A stretch of 64,000 nt of DNA from assembly GCF_005795905.1 (NCBI RefSeq), contig NZ_VAWE01000001.1:5383001-5447000 (forward strand), read 5' to 3'. Position numbers and translations under genes: made by a program. This document shows, in pieces, positions 17,287 to 24,788 of this stretch (positions are counted from its first letter, which is position 1; each line of letters starts with the position of its first letter). The notes beneath the pieces are model-generated. The model did not search any database and was not told the origin of the DNA. It worked only from the letters and a program-made list of their open reading frames with translations. Origin of the DNA: Streptomyces marianii (GTDB lineage: Bacteria > Actinomycetota > Actinomycetes > Streptomycetales > Streptomycetaceae).

Positions 17287-19143
17287 TCAGACCGAGAGCG
17301 GACTGATCCCGATCATGCCCGCGATCCGGTCCGGCGCCACCGCGCGCGAGTACAACCAGCCCTGGCCGGTGTCGCAGCCGATGCGGCGCAGCCGTTCCGC
17401 CTGGCCCGCGGTCTCGACGCACTCGGCGGTGACCGTGAGACCGAGCCGGTGGGCGAGCTCGACCATCGCCTCGACGATCGTCTCGTCGGCGGGGTTCGGA
17501 TGCGTGCCGTCGTCATAGCGGAAGCCGCGCACGAACGAACCGTCGAGCTTCAGTACCGACACCGGGAGACGGCTCAGATAGGCCAGGTTCGAGTAGCCCG
17601 TCCCGAAGTCGTCGATCGCGATCCGCACGCCCATGTCGCTCAGCGCCTGGAGTACCTGCAGCGGCCGCCCGGCCGAGCCCATCACCGCGGACTCGGTGAG
17701 CTCCAGCTGCAGCAGATGAGGAGCGAGGCCCGTCTCCTCGAGGACCCCGGCCACATCGGTGACCAGGTCGGAGTCCCACAGCTGCCGCACGGCGACGTTG
17801 ACGCTGACGAAGAGCGGCGGCTCCGCCGGGTGCTCGAGCTCCCACCGGCGGGCCTGCCGGCACGCGGTACGCAGGATCCAGCGGCCGAGCTGGACGATCG
17901 ACCCGTCCTCCTCGGCGATTCCGATGAACCGATTCGGCGCGAGCGTGCCGAACTGCGGATGCCTCCAGCGCACCAGGGCCTCCACGCCCCGGACCGCTCC
18001 GTCCGCCATGCACACCAGCGGTTGGTACTCCAGCGTGAACTCCCCGCGCTCCACCGCCGGTCTGAGCGACGAGGACAGGGCCTGACGGGTCATCCGGTGC
18101 GCGTTGCGCTCGGGGTCGAAGAACGTCCAGCGGGCCTTGCCGTCCGCCTTCGCCCAGTACAGCGTCGTGTCCGCGTCCTGCATCAGTTCGGTGGCGGTCG
18201 TGCCGTCGGCCGCGCGCTCCACCACCCCGATGGACGCGGACACCGACAGCCGCTGCCCCGACAGGTCGAACGGCTGCTGGAGCGCGGCCAGGACGGACCG
18301 GGCCAGATCGGCGAGCTGCTCCGTGCCGGTGGAGTCCTCGACCAGGATCGCGAACTCGTCGCCGCCGAGCCGGGCCACGAGGTGGGAGCCGCCTCGCGAC
18401 CTGCCGTCCCGGTCCGCGCACTCGGTCAGCCGGGACGCCACCGCCGTGAGCAGCCGGTCGCCCACCCGGTGGCCGAGGGTGTCGTTGACCGCCTTGAAGC
18501 CGTCGAGGTCGAGGTAGCACAGCCCGATCCGGCCGGTGCCGCCGTGCTCGTACGACGAGGAGTCGAGGGCGGTGCTCAGCCGCTCGAAGAACAGGGCGCG
18601 GTTGGGCAGCCGGGTCACCGGGTCGTGCATCTGGAGATGGCGCAGCCGTGCCTGGAGTTCGCGGCGGTCGCTGATGTCCGCGACCGAGAGCAGTACACGC
18701 CCGCCGCCGGGGACGGGTGCGACCGTCACCTCGGCCCAGACGGGGTGGCCGTCCGCGTGTTTCAGGCGGCGGGTGCAGCGGAAGCATGAGCTCCGCCCGT
18801 TCAGCACCTCGCCATAGGCGAGCAGGGAGCGGCCGTCCGAGGCGAGGTCGACGAGATCGGCGGCGGGCCGCGAGCGGAGGGCGTCCGGTTCGGCGCCGAG
18901 GAGGGCGGCGAGCGCCTCGTTCGCGGATACGACGAGGCCCTCGCGGTCGACGAGGGCCATGGCGAGCCGGGAGGCGTTGAACGCGGCGCGGTAGTCGGCG
19001 AGTTGCGTCTCGGCCACCAGGCCGCGGACGGGCCCGGCGGACCCGGCGGGGGACGCCGGGATCTCACCCTCCGTGACGGGTGGATGGTCGCTCCCGGGTG
19101 CCGCGACGGTCGCGCTTCCCCGTCCTTCCGTGTGTCCGCTCAC
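17287..19143 (-). CDS. PAS-GGDEF-EAL cyclic-di-GMP turnover protein
   Basis: This 618-residue protein has a PAS sensor (about 45-165), a GGDEF domain (about 175-335) with an intact RLGGDEF, and an EAL domain (about 345-605) with EALVRWRHP, ELTESAVM, IDDFGTGYSNLAYL and KLDGSFV. Both catalytic signatures are intact, so it may make and/or degrade c-di-GMP, the second messenger that controls Streptomyces development through BldD. No RxxD inhibitory site is visible five residues before GGDEF. No signal peptide or membrane helix is seen, so it is cytoplasmic. It is convergent with the oxidoreductase gene and monocistronic. Confidence 0.92.
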   Translation of the reverse strand: MSGHTEGRGSATVAAPGSDHPPVTEGEIPASPAGSAGPVRGLVAETQLADYRAAFNASRLAMALVDREGLVVSANEALAALLGAEPDALRSRPAADLVDLASDGRSLLAYGEVLNGRSSCFRCTRRLKHADGHPVWAEVTVAPVPGGGRVLLSVADISDRRELQARLRHLQMHDPVTRLPNRALFFERLSTALDSSSYEHGGTGRIGLCYLDLDGFKAVNDTLGHRVGDRLLTAVASRLTECADRDGRSRGGSHLVARLGGDEFAILVEDSTGTEQLADLARSVLAALQQPFDLSGQRLSVSASIGVVERAADGTTATELMQDADTTLYWAKADGKARWTFFDPERNAHRMTRQALSSSLRPAVERGEFTLEYQPLVCMADGAVRGVEALVRWRHPQFGTLAPNRFIGIAEEDGSIVQLGRWILRTACRQARRWELEHPAEPPLFVSVNVAVRQLWDSDLVTDVAGVLEETGLAPHLLQLELTESAVMGSAGRPLQVLQALSDMGVRIAIDDFGTGYSNLAYLSRLPVSVLKLDGSFVRGFRYDDGTHPNPADETIVEAMVELAHRLGLTVTAECVETAGQAERLRRIGCDTGQGWLYSRAVAPDRIAGMIGISPLSV

Positions 19144-19428
19144 CGCTCGCTCCCGCAGTGCAGTCGTGTCGTTCAGGCCAGGCCAGGGCCGGAATCTCAG
19201 GAAAGTGTGCCGATCATAGAGGTCGGTCGGGTGGGCGTTCCAGCTTTCGGACGGTGATCAGGGGCACCCGAAGGTTCAGACCGATCGTTTCTGCGCGGGT
19301 GAGAGCCAGGCCGGGGCTCTCGTGATCGGTTGTGACTTTCTGTGTATCGCCGGGGTGTCGCGGTCTGCTCACCCGACCGGTGCAGCGGAACAGTGCGGAT
19401 CATCATAAAAGCGCACAAGCTGGGTTGG

Positions 19429-20715
19429 ATGTCCCGCATTCCGCAGCCGGAGGTCCACGTGGAGGGTCAGCAGACGCTCGAGGATCCACCCGAGAGAGTG
19501 GAACGGCCGACCCTGCGTGCCGGCGCCGCTGCGTTCACCTCCCTGGTGGCCCTCGCCGCGACCACGCTCGCGGCCGGTCCCGCCTCGGCCGCGGCCTCTC
19601 CGCACCCCTGCGCCCTGCCCCGGACCGCGGCACACCACTCGCTGGGACTGGACAGCTGGAACTCCGCCTACCCGCGGCCCGACCGTGCTCTCGACGCCGT
19701 CATGGTCTTCCTCTCCTTCCCCGACTCGACCCCCCTGACCGCACCGGACGACCTGGTCGCCGACCACTTCCCCGCGACCGGCGACTTCTTCCGCAACGCC
19801 TCGTACGGGAAGTTCGTGCTGCGGCCGCACCCCGTGCGCCAATGGATCCGGATGCCGAAGGCGTCGACCGAGTACCGCATGAAGCGCGACTGGGACGCCG
19901 GGCGGCGCGCCGCGTACCTGCGGGACGCGGTCTCCGTCGCGGATCCGCTCGTGGACTTCTCCCGCTACGACGTCATCTACCTGGTCGCGGACCCGGACGC
20001 CCCCGGGGTGGACTCCGACGCGACGAAGGTGGTCAATTTCGAGCAGGCCACGAAGGCTGACGGAATCGAGCTGAAGCGGGCCGTCACCGTGTTCGAACGA
20101 CATCCGCCCGACCGCCATGTCCTGGCCCACGAGACCGGGCACGTCTTCGACCTGCCGGACCTCTACCACCGGCCCACGGACGGAAAGGGCGACTGGGACA
20201 CCCATGTGGGGGACTGGGACGTGATGGGCAGCCAGTTCGGCCTCGCCCCGGAGTTCCTCGGCTGGCACAAGTGGAAGCTGGGATGGCTGGACCGGAACCA
20301 GGTCCGGTGCGTCACCGGTCCAGCCGACCGGGTCCTCACCCTGGAGCCCCTCGCGGCCGCTCCCGCGCCCGGACGCCCCGCGGGAACGCGGCTCGCGGTC
20401 GTCAGGACCGGGCGGAACAGCGCGCTGGCCATCGAGGCGCGCGGAGCGACGGGCAACGACCGGGACACCTGCAAGGAGGGCGTACTGCTCTACCGGGTGC
20501 GGAACGAGGAGGCCTCCGGTGCGGGCCCCGTCGAGGTCATCGACACCCATCCGAAGAGCGGGGCGTGCTGGGACCGCTCGGTCTACCCGCAGCTGGCGGA
20601 CGCCCCGCTCGGCGTGGGGGAGACCTACACCGTCCCGGGTGAGCGGGTCCGGGTCGAGGTGGCGGACCGCACCCGCACGGGGGCGTGGACGGTCGAGATC
20701 ACGACGGTGCGGTGA
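19429..20715 (+). CDS. Secreted M6-family zinc metalloprotease
   Basis: This 428-residue protein has a signal peptide-like segment (RAGAAAFTSLVALAATTLAAG, cited in part) and the zinc site HETGHVFDLPDLY at residues 234-246. The variant HExxH is followed by a third ligand region (GDWDVMGSQFG) characteristic of M6/immune inhibitor A-like proteases. A C-terminal beta-rich domain with two Cys follows. The start is uncertain: ATG 19429 is in frame, but GTG codons at 19459 and 19498 would give a more standard signal peptide. It should be extracellular. The terminator at 20760-20795 lies downstream. Confidence 0.85.
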   Translation: MSRIPQPEVHVEGQQTLEDPPERVERPTLRAGAAAFTSLVALAATTLAAGPASAAASPHPCALPRTAAHHSLGLDSWNSAYPRPDRALDAVMVFLSFPDSTPLTAPDDLVADHFPATGDFFRNASYGKFVLRPHPVRQWIRMPKASTEYRMKRDWDAGRRAAYLRDAVSVADPLVDFSRYDVIYLVADPDAPGVDSDATKVVNFEQATKADGIELKRAVTVFERHPPDRHVLAHETGHVFDLPDLYHRPTDGKGDWDTHVGDWDVMGSQFGLAPEFLGWHKWKLGWLDRNQVRCVTGPADRVLTLEPLAAAPAPGRPAGTRLAVVRTGRNSALAIEARGATGNDRDTCKEGVLLYRVRNEEASGAGPVEVIDTHPKSGACWDRSVYPQLADAPLGVGETYTVPGERVRVEVADRTRTGAWTVEITTVR

Positions 20716-20759
20716 GCGGATGCCGTCGGGCCGGTCGAGCGGAGCACGGCAGATCCGAC

Positions 20760-20795
20760 GAGGAAAGCCCCCCGCTTTCGCGAGGGGCTTTCCTC
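20760..20795. terminator. Bidirectional terminator between the M6 protease gene and tRNA-Lys copy 2
   Basis: The 12-bp stem GAGGAAAGCCCC/GGGGCTTTCCTC has a 12-nt loop. It serves the plus-strand protease gene and the minus-strand tRNA, which converge here. Confidence 0.8.
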
Positions 20796-20801
20796 CGTCT
20801 G

Positions 20802-20875
20802 TGCGCCGCCAGGGACTCGAACCCCGGACCCGCTGATTAAGAGTCAGCTGCTCTAACCAACTGAGCTAGCGGCGC
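20802..20875 (-). tRNA. tRNA-Lys (anticodon CTT), copy 2
   Basis: This gene is identical over 74 nt to the one at 7016-7089 and in the same orientation. The acceptor stem GCGCCGC/GCGGCGC, anticodon CTT and T arm are intact. Its first 10 nt overlap the 3' end of the Prim-Pol-like coding region, so the tRNA promoter must lie within that gene. Confidence 0.97.
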
Positions 20876-21537
20876 CTGCTGACGTCGTAGACCTTAGCAC
20901 CCTGATCGGCGGGAGGAAAAATCGATATACGCACCGTCGCAGCGGAGCTGGTACGGGCCGCCCGCACACAGGCCCAGAGCAGCACTTCCGGCCCGGGGAG
21001 CCAAGGGTGCCGGGTGTCGGGGGCGACCAACCAGCGCGGCCCGGCCCCGCCGGCGGGCACCGGGGCGAGCGGCGGCACCGTGATCGCGTCACCCGTGCCG
21101 TGGCAGATCAGGGGCGGCACGGAGCCGCCCCACTCCTCCCACTCCAGCAGGCTCGGCAGCCGCTGGGCCGTGCCCGGCGCGACGAACAGCAGCATCCGGC
21201 CGCGGTGGTGCGCGACCGGCCCTGAGCCCGGGCCCTCCGACCACAGCCGGTCGAGCATCCGGCGCCCGAACATCGAGGGCACGTTCACCACGTCGAAGAC
21301 GCCCCCGCCGCACGACACGACGAGCGGCGCGGAGGGCCGTGACTCCCAGAGCGCCAGCGCGGACCGCGGATGCGTACTCGCGGATGCGAGCCAGTCCGCG
21401 CCGGGCGTGGTGATCTGGGCCGTCTGATGGCGTCCGTCCTCCCGGAGGAAGGCGAAGATGCCCCGCCGCCGGTGCTCGTCGTGAAGGGCGGGACTGCACG
21501 GTGCGGCGCTGATGTCGTCTCGCGGCCGAGTACTCAT
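20866..21537 (-). CDS. Short Prim-Pol (bifunctional primase/polymerase N-terminal)-like protein
   Basis: This 223-residue protein resembles the short Streptomyces proteins annotated as bifunctional DNA primase/polymerase N-terminal domain. It carries the blocks HPRSALALWESRPSAPLVV, GGGVFDVVNVPSMFGRR and LVAPDTRHPWLPGPEVLLWA (quoted in part). It lacks an obvious helicase half and clear acidic metal triads, so catalytic activity is doubtful. Its stop codon is formed by bases inside the tRNA-Lys gene. The family name is from recognition rather than a computed match. Confidence 0.6.
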   Translation of the reverse strand: MSTRPRDDISAAPCSPALHDEHRRRGIFAFLREDGRHQTAQITTPGADWLASASTHPRSALALWESRPSAPLVVSCGGGVFDVVNVPSMFGRRMLDRLWSEGPGSGPVAHHRGRMLLFVAPGTAQRLPSLLEWEEWGGSVPPLICHGTGDAITVPPLAPVPAGGAGPRWLVAPDTRHPWLPGPEVLLWACVRAARTSSAATVRISIFPPADQGAKVYDVSRRR

Positions 21538-21768
21538 GACGATTACGTGTACGCGGAGTTATCGGCCGGTTTCCGCGAGTTGCGGAAACCGGGGACAGGG
21601 TGCGGGGAGAGGAGTATCTTGCCCCCCGGCATCCTCCCTCGTCATATGCGACCGGCACCCGGAGGGCGGGAGCGGTCCACCGCCGGGGCGTCCACCGCCG
21701 GGGCGGCTGAGCCGTGCGCGCGGTGCCGGGCGTGCTGCCCGGGGAAGGTCGACGTTCCCGGGGCAGCC

Positions 21769-21961
21769 CTCAGCTTGAGACGAAGGGCTTGCAGATCAAT
21801 AACGTGCTGATTTGACTTCTGTGCCTGCGTCATGCGCTACCGGTGGCTTACCTGTGGTGACGCGTCCCGGGCCGGGACCACGGCTGGCACTACCGTGGCG
21901 TGAACCCGCGTGTTGTTCGGAGCCGCGCCCGAACCCTCCGCACGTTTTGTCTCAAGCTCAG
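21769..21961. repeat. 193-bp inverted-repeat-bounded segment holding copy A of a 150-bp dispersed repeat
   Basis: Copy A spans about 21783-21931 and is nearly identical to copy B at 32282-32430. It is bounded by 16-bp imperfect inverted repeats, CTCAGCTTGAGACGAA (21769-21784) and TTTGTCTCAAGCTCAG (21946-21961), matching at 14 of 16 positions. On the minus strand both copies read as the same C-terminal peptide (AAPNNTRV...GTEVKSARY then stop), but copy A carries a 1-nt deletion. It looks like mobile-element or gene debris. Confidence 0.7.
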
Positions 21962-22317
21962 GGCCGGGGTGCCGACCGGGGGCCGGGCCCCCGCAGCAGA
22001 TCGCGGCCGAAGTCGATCATGCGCTTGGCGTAGTCCTCGCTCCACTCCGCCCGACGCGCGATCTCCTCCGCCGTCAGCCGGTCGAAGCGGCGCGGGTCGG
22101 CGAGCTGCGCGGCGGCGACCGCCTGGTACTCCAGAGCACGGTCCGTCGCCGCCTGGAACGCCTGTGTGAGCTCCGTCGCACGTGAGAGCAGCTCCCGGGG
22201 ATCCTCGATCGACTCCAGATCGAAGAAGTGCTCCGGGTCGGAGGCGACCTCCGCGGGCTCGAAGAGCAGCGGTGAAGGCCGTACCCGCCGCTCGCTCCGC
22301 CCCGACGACTCCGCCAT
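21958..22317 (-). CDS. Small helical hypothetical protein
   Basis: This 119-residue acidic protein starts MAESSGRSERRVR at ATG 22317, with an AGGAGA ribosome binding site. It is mostly predicted helix (EDPRELLSRATELTQAFQAATDRALEYQAVAAAQL) and ends in a short basic/Pro tail. No recognised family. Longer in-frame upstream reading is low-complexity and was not included. Confidence 0.55.
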   Translation of the reverse strand: MAESSGRSERRVRPSPLLFEPAEVASDPEHFFDLESIEDPRELLSRATELTQAFQAATDRALEYQAVAAAQLADPRRFDRLTAEEIARRAEWSEDYAKRMIDFGRDLLRGPGPRSAPRP

Positions 22318-22667
22318 GCGCGTCTCCTTCTCGTGTTTCCGGACCACCCCCATTGTCCCGCCCCGCACAAGAGGGCCCCGCTCCCGGGGCCCGACCCGGC
22401 GGCCCCGGGAGCGGGGAGCTGTGCCGGGCCCACTGCGTCCGGGTCGGCCGAGCCCACCCGTGCACGACCGAAGGTCCTGATGCGTCGGAAACCGGCGTGA
22501 CCGGACCGGCCCGTGTGGCTCATGCACTCCACATCGACGGATGCCGAGTCAGTGGAAGGCGTCGCCGTCCACTTGCAGTGCAGGCATTCGGCCTCGAAGG
22601 TGACGTCTGTGTCGGGGTGCTCGGTAATCCTGTGCATCACGTATCGCATGGCCGCTCTGATGCTCAC
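22074..22667 (-). CDS. DUF7848-like protein with an abnormal C-terminal extension
   Basis: The N-terminal ~60 residues (MSIRAAMRYVMHRITEHPDT... with a Cys pair in AECLHCKW and later ECMSHTGRSGHAGFRRIRTF) look like the small Cys-containing DUF7848 proteins of Streptomyces mobile elements. The usual protein ends soon after this point. Here the frame stays open for another ~135 residues of Gly/Arg-rich sequence across the neighbouring gene's coding region, suggesting a frameshift or rearrangement near 22500 that removed the natural stop. The start overlaps the previous stop (ATGA). Confidence 0.45.
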   Translation of the reverse strand: MSIRAAMRYVMHRITEHPDTDVTFEAECLHCKWTATPSTDSASVDVECMSHTGRSGHAGFRRIRTFGRARVGSADPDAVGPAQLPAPGAAGSGPGSGALLCGAGQWGWSGNTRRRRAWRSRRGGASGGYGLHRCSSSPRRSPPTRSTSSIWSRSRIPGSCSHVRRSSHRRSRRRRTVLWSTRRSPPRSSPTRAASTG

Positions 22668-22963
22668 AGCCCACCCCTACGGCTCCGCGCGTTGGCCTCA
22701 GCGACTCTGCTGCTCAGTCCCTCGGTTGGCCCAATGGGCGGGGCCTTGAAGTCAGGACACTTCGAGCTCCCGCACTCGCATCGGGGCCAGTGCAAGGCCC
22801 AACTGGGGGCCAGGTCTGCGCCGTCGGGGCCAGGGGCGTACTTCTGCACCATGAGCACGCCGTCTATGCCGAATGCTCCGGAGGGACGAGAGGGGAACTG
22901 TCGGGCCTCACCGCTGCCCAGACGATCAGCCGCTTCGGTGTCCTGCGCCTTGCTCTCGCCCAT
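22664..22963 (-). CDS. Small Cys-containing hypothetical protein
   Basis: This 99-residue protein starts MGESKAQDTEAADRL at ATG 22963, with GGGAGGG about 9 nt upstream. It contains a compact Cys cluster (RCECGSSKCPD) that may bind metal. It is coupled by ATGA to the DUF7848-like gene and divergent from the small/DUF6879/XRE trio. Proteins like this are common in Streptomyces integrative elements; the function is unknown. Confidence 0.55.
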   Translation of the reverse strand: MGESKAQDTEAADRLGSGEARQFPSRPSGAFGIDGVLMVQKYAPGPDGADLAPSWALHWPRCECGSSKCPDFKAPPIGPTEGLSSRVAEANARSRRGGL

Positions 22964-23150
22964 CGCACCGCACCCTCCCGATCGATTCCCCGTTGATGTG
23001 CCGACGGTAGGAAGTGGCGAGGGCCGGGCTCCACAAGCTTGCATGAGTTTGCACGGCAATTGGCGTGTCCAGTAGCACTATTGACGCTGTCTCAGCAGTT
23101 CAACCAAGCTGATGCAAGCCCGAGCAAGCACCTGGACCAGGGAGCCGGCC

Positions 23151-23405
23151 ATGGCCGTAGAGTTCATTGGAATCGACCCCGACACAGACCGGGACCACTG
23201 CCCCACCGTGTGGGCGGACGCGGAAGCTCAGGAGATCTTGTTGCAGGGGTGGAAGCCGAGCACCGAGACTCAGGCGGAGTGCGAGGCGAGCAGCCCCGCG
23301 AACGGTTCGGTACCCGACAGTGAAGCCATCGTGAGGATTCCGGCCCGGATGATCCCGATGATCAGGGAGGCGTGTGATGCCGTCGAGCGTGCCCAGCTTC
23401 GCTGA
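23151..23405 (+). CDS. Small protein of the DUF6879/XRE module, copy 1
   Basis: This 84-residue acidic protein starts MAVEFIGIDPDTDRD at ATG 23151, with a GGGAG ribosome binding site. The core CPTVWADAEAQEILLQGW matches the core of the prophage-borne small protein at 49009-49218 (CPTLYEDVETGEILVQGY), so both belong to one family. It overlaps the DUF6879 gene by 29 nt. The function is unknown, possibly the third component of a toxin/antitoxin- or sensor-like module. Confidence 0.75.
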   Translation: MAVEFIGIDPDTDRDHCPTVWADAEAQEILLQGWKPSTETQAECEASSPANGSVPDSEAIVRIPARMIPMIREACDAVERAQLR

Positions 23406-23892
23406 GCTGCTTGGCCAGTGCGAGCGGTCCGCCGTTCACCTGGAACTGCGTGACTCCTACGCCCCGACGGACCGGTTCGAGGCATGGAAGCGGGGCGAGC
23501 GGATCGATTGGGAGGACCGCGCATCCTGGTGGCACTCCTACGACCAGTTGATCACGGACACCGTGGCCCGGGGCGTGGCGATCCGCCGGGCCCGGGTGGT
23601 CTCCGAGCCTGTTTCGGACTACATCCGCTGGGAGCACTACGTCACCCGCGCCAACGTCACGGCGGGCGAGGAAGTGCGGTGGTTGCCACGGCGGCGGGCT
23701 ACGAGCATCGCCCTGCCGGGCAATGACTTCTGGCTCTTCGATGGCACCCTGCTCCGGGTGCACCACTTCTCAGGTGACGGGGTGGTGGTGGAAGACGAGA
23801 TCACGGCGGACCCGGAGGCCGTGAAGCTGTGCTCCGCCGCATTCGAAGCGGTCTGGGAGCGAGCGATCCCGCACCACCTGTACGAGATCTGA
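23377..23892 (+). CDS. DUF6879 family protein, copy 1
   Basis: This 171-residue protein begins MPSSVPSFAELLGQCERSAV and holds the family hallmarks HLELRDSY, FWLFDGTLL (FWLFD motif) and a C-terminal VWERAIPHHLYEI. The ATG at 23377 follows GGGAGG at 6 nt. DUF6879 proteins almost always sit beside an XRE/DUF5753 regulator in Streptomyces, as here. The biochemical activity is unknown. Confidence 0.85.
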   Translation: MPSSVPSFAELLGQCERSAVHLELRDSYAPTDRFEAWKRGERIDWEDRASWWHSYDQLITDTVARGVAIRRARVVSEPVSDYIRWEHYVTRANVTAGEEVRWLPRRRATSIALPGNDFWLFDGTLLRVHHFSGDGVVVEDEITADPEAVKLCSAAFEAVWERAIPHHLYEI

Positions 23893-23906
23893 CGAAAGCC
23901 AGCTCC

Positions 23907-24755
23907 ATGCCCCCGCACCCCTCCTCCCGCGTTCAGAAGGCCCGTGAAGAACTGGCCGGCCGTCTGCGTGAGATCCGGAAGGACGCGGGGATCAGCGGGC
24001 GGGAGCTGGCCGTCAGGTGCGGCTGGTCAGAGTCGAAGTCATCACGCATCGAGAACGCCAAGACCCCTCCCTCCGACGCGGATATCAAAGCCTGGTGCCG
24101 AGCCTGCGCCGCTGGTGACCAGGCCCCCGACCTGATCGCTGCCAACAGACAGTCCGCAGATGCTCATGTGCAGTGGAGGCGACTCCAACGAAGCGGTCTC
24201 CGCCGATTGCAGGAGTCCACTGGGGATCTGTACCAACAAACAAAGATATTCAGGGTCTACGTCTCCGATGTGATCCCCGGATTCCTCCAGACACCCGGAT
24301 ACGCCGCCGCTCTGCTGTCCTCCATCGCGCACTTCCGGGGGACTCCGGATGACGTGAGCGATGCCGTGGCGGCCCGTATGAGGCGTAACGAGGTGCTCGG
24401 CAACGGTGCACGCCGGTTCTCGTTCGTGCTGGAGGAGTCGGTGTTGCGGTACCGGCTGTGCAGCGCGGAGACCATGGCGGCACAGCTTGGTCACCTGCTC
24501 GGGGTCATGGATCTCCAGAACGTTGCCGTAGGGCTTATCCCGTTCTCAGCTCAACGAGCCGTGTGGCCCATGCCCACCTTCACGATCTTCGACGACGCCA
24601 GGGTGCACGCGGACACCCTGGACGCTGCCGCCACCCTCACGCAGCCCAGCCAGGTGGAGCTGTACAGCCGAGCCTTTGAACGGCTGTCACAGGAAGCCGT
24701 GAGGGGAGCGGCTGCACGTGCTCTCATAGCGGGCGCGTTGGCGTCCCTGGACTGA
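23907..24755 (+). CDS. XRE-family regulator with DUF5753 domain, copy 1
   Basis: This 282-residue protein has an N-terminal Cro/C1 helix-turn-helix (residues about 15-70: LREIRKDAGISGRELAVRCGWSESKSSRIEN, cited in part). A DUF5753 sensor/effector domain follows, with the motif IPGFLQTPGYAAALL and LEESVLRYRL. Members of this family are paired with small acidic or DUF397 partners and control development or act in plasmid and phage elements. It is the third gene of the module and ends convergent with the helicase gene. Confidence 0.9.
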   Translation: MPPHPSSRVQKAREELAGRLREIRKDAGISGRELAVRCGWSESKSSRIENAKTPPSDADIKAWCRACAAGDQAPDLIAANRQSADAHVQWRRLQRSGLRRLQESTGDLYQQTKIFRVYVSDVIPGFLQTPGYAAALLSSIAHFRGTPDDVSDAVAARMRRNEVLGNGARRFSFVLEESVLRYRLCSAETMAAQLGHLLGVMDLQNVAVGLIPFSAQRAVWPMPTFTIFDDARVHADTLDAAATLTQPSQVELYSRAFERLSQEAVRGAAARALIAGALASLD

Positions 24756-24788
24756 CTGCCTGCGCGTTATCGCAGCTCAGGGACGCCA
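24739..24788. terminator. Hairpin shared by the 3' ends of the XRE and helicase genes
   Basis: An 11-bp stem, TGGCGTCCCTG/CAGGGACGCCA, is built from the last codons of both convergent genes with the intergenic gap in the loop. It could terminate transcription in both directions. Confidence 0.55.

Noticed and set aside
21890..22465. Overlapping open frames on the minus strand over the 119-aa gene
   Set aside because: They are Arg/Gly-rich shadows of the acidic helical protein and lack start signals.
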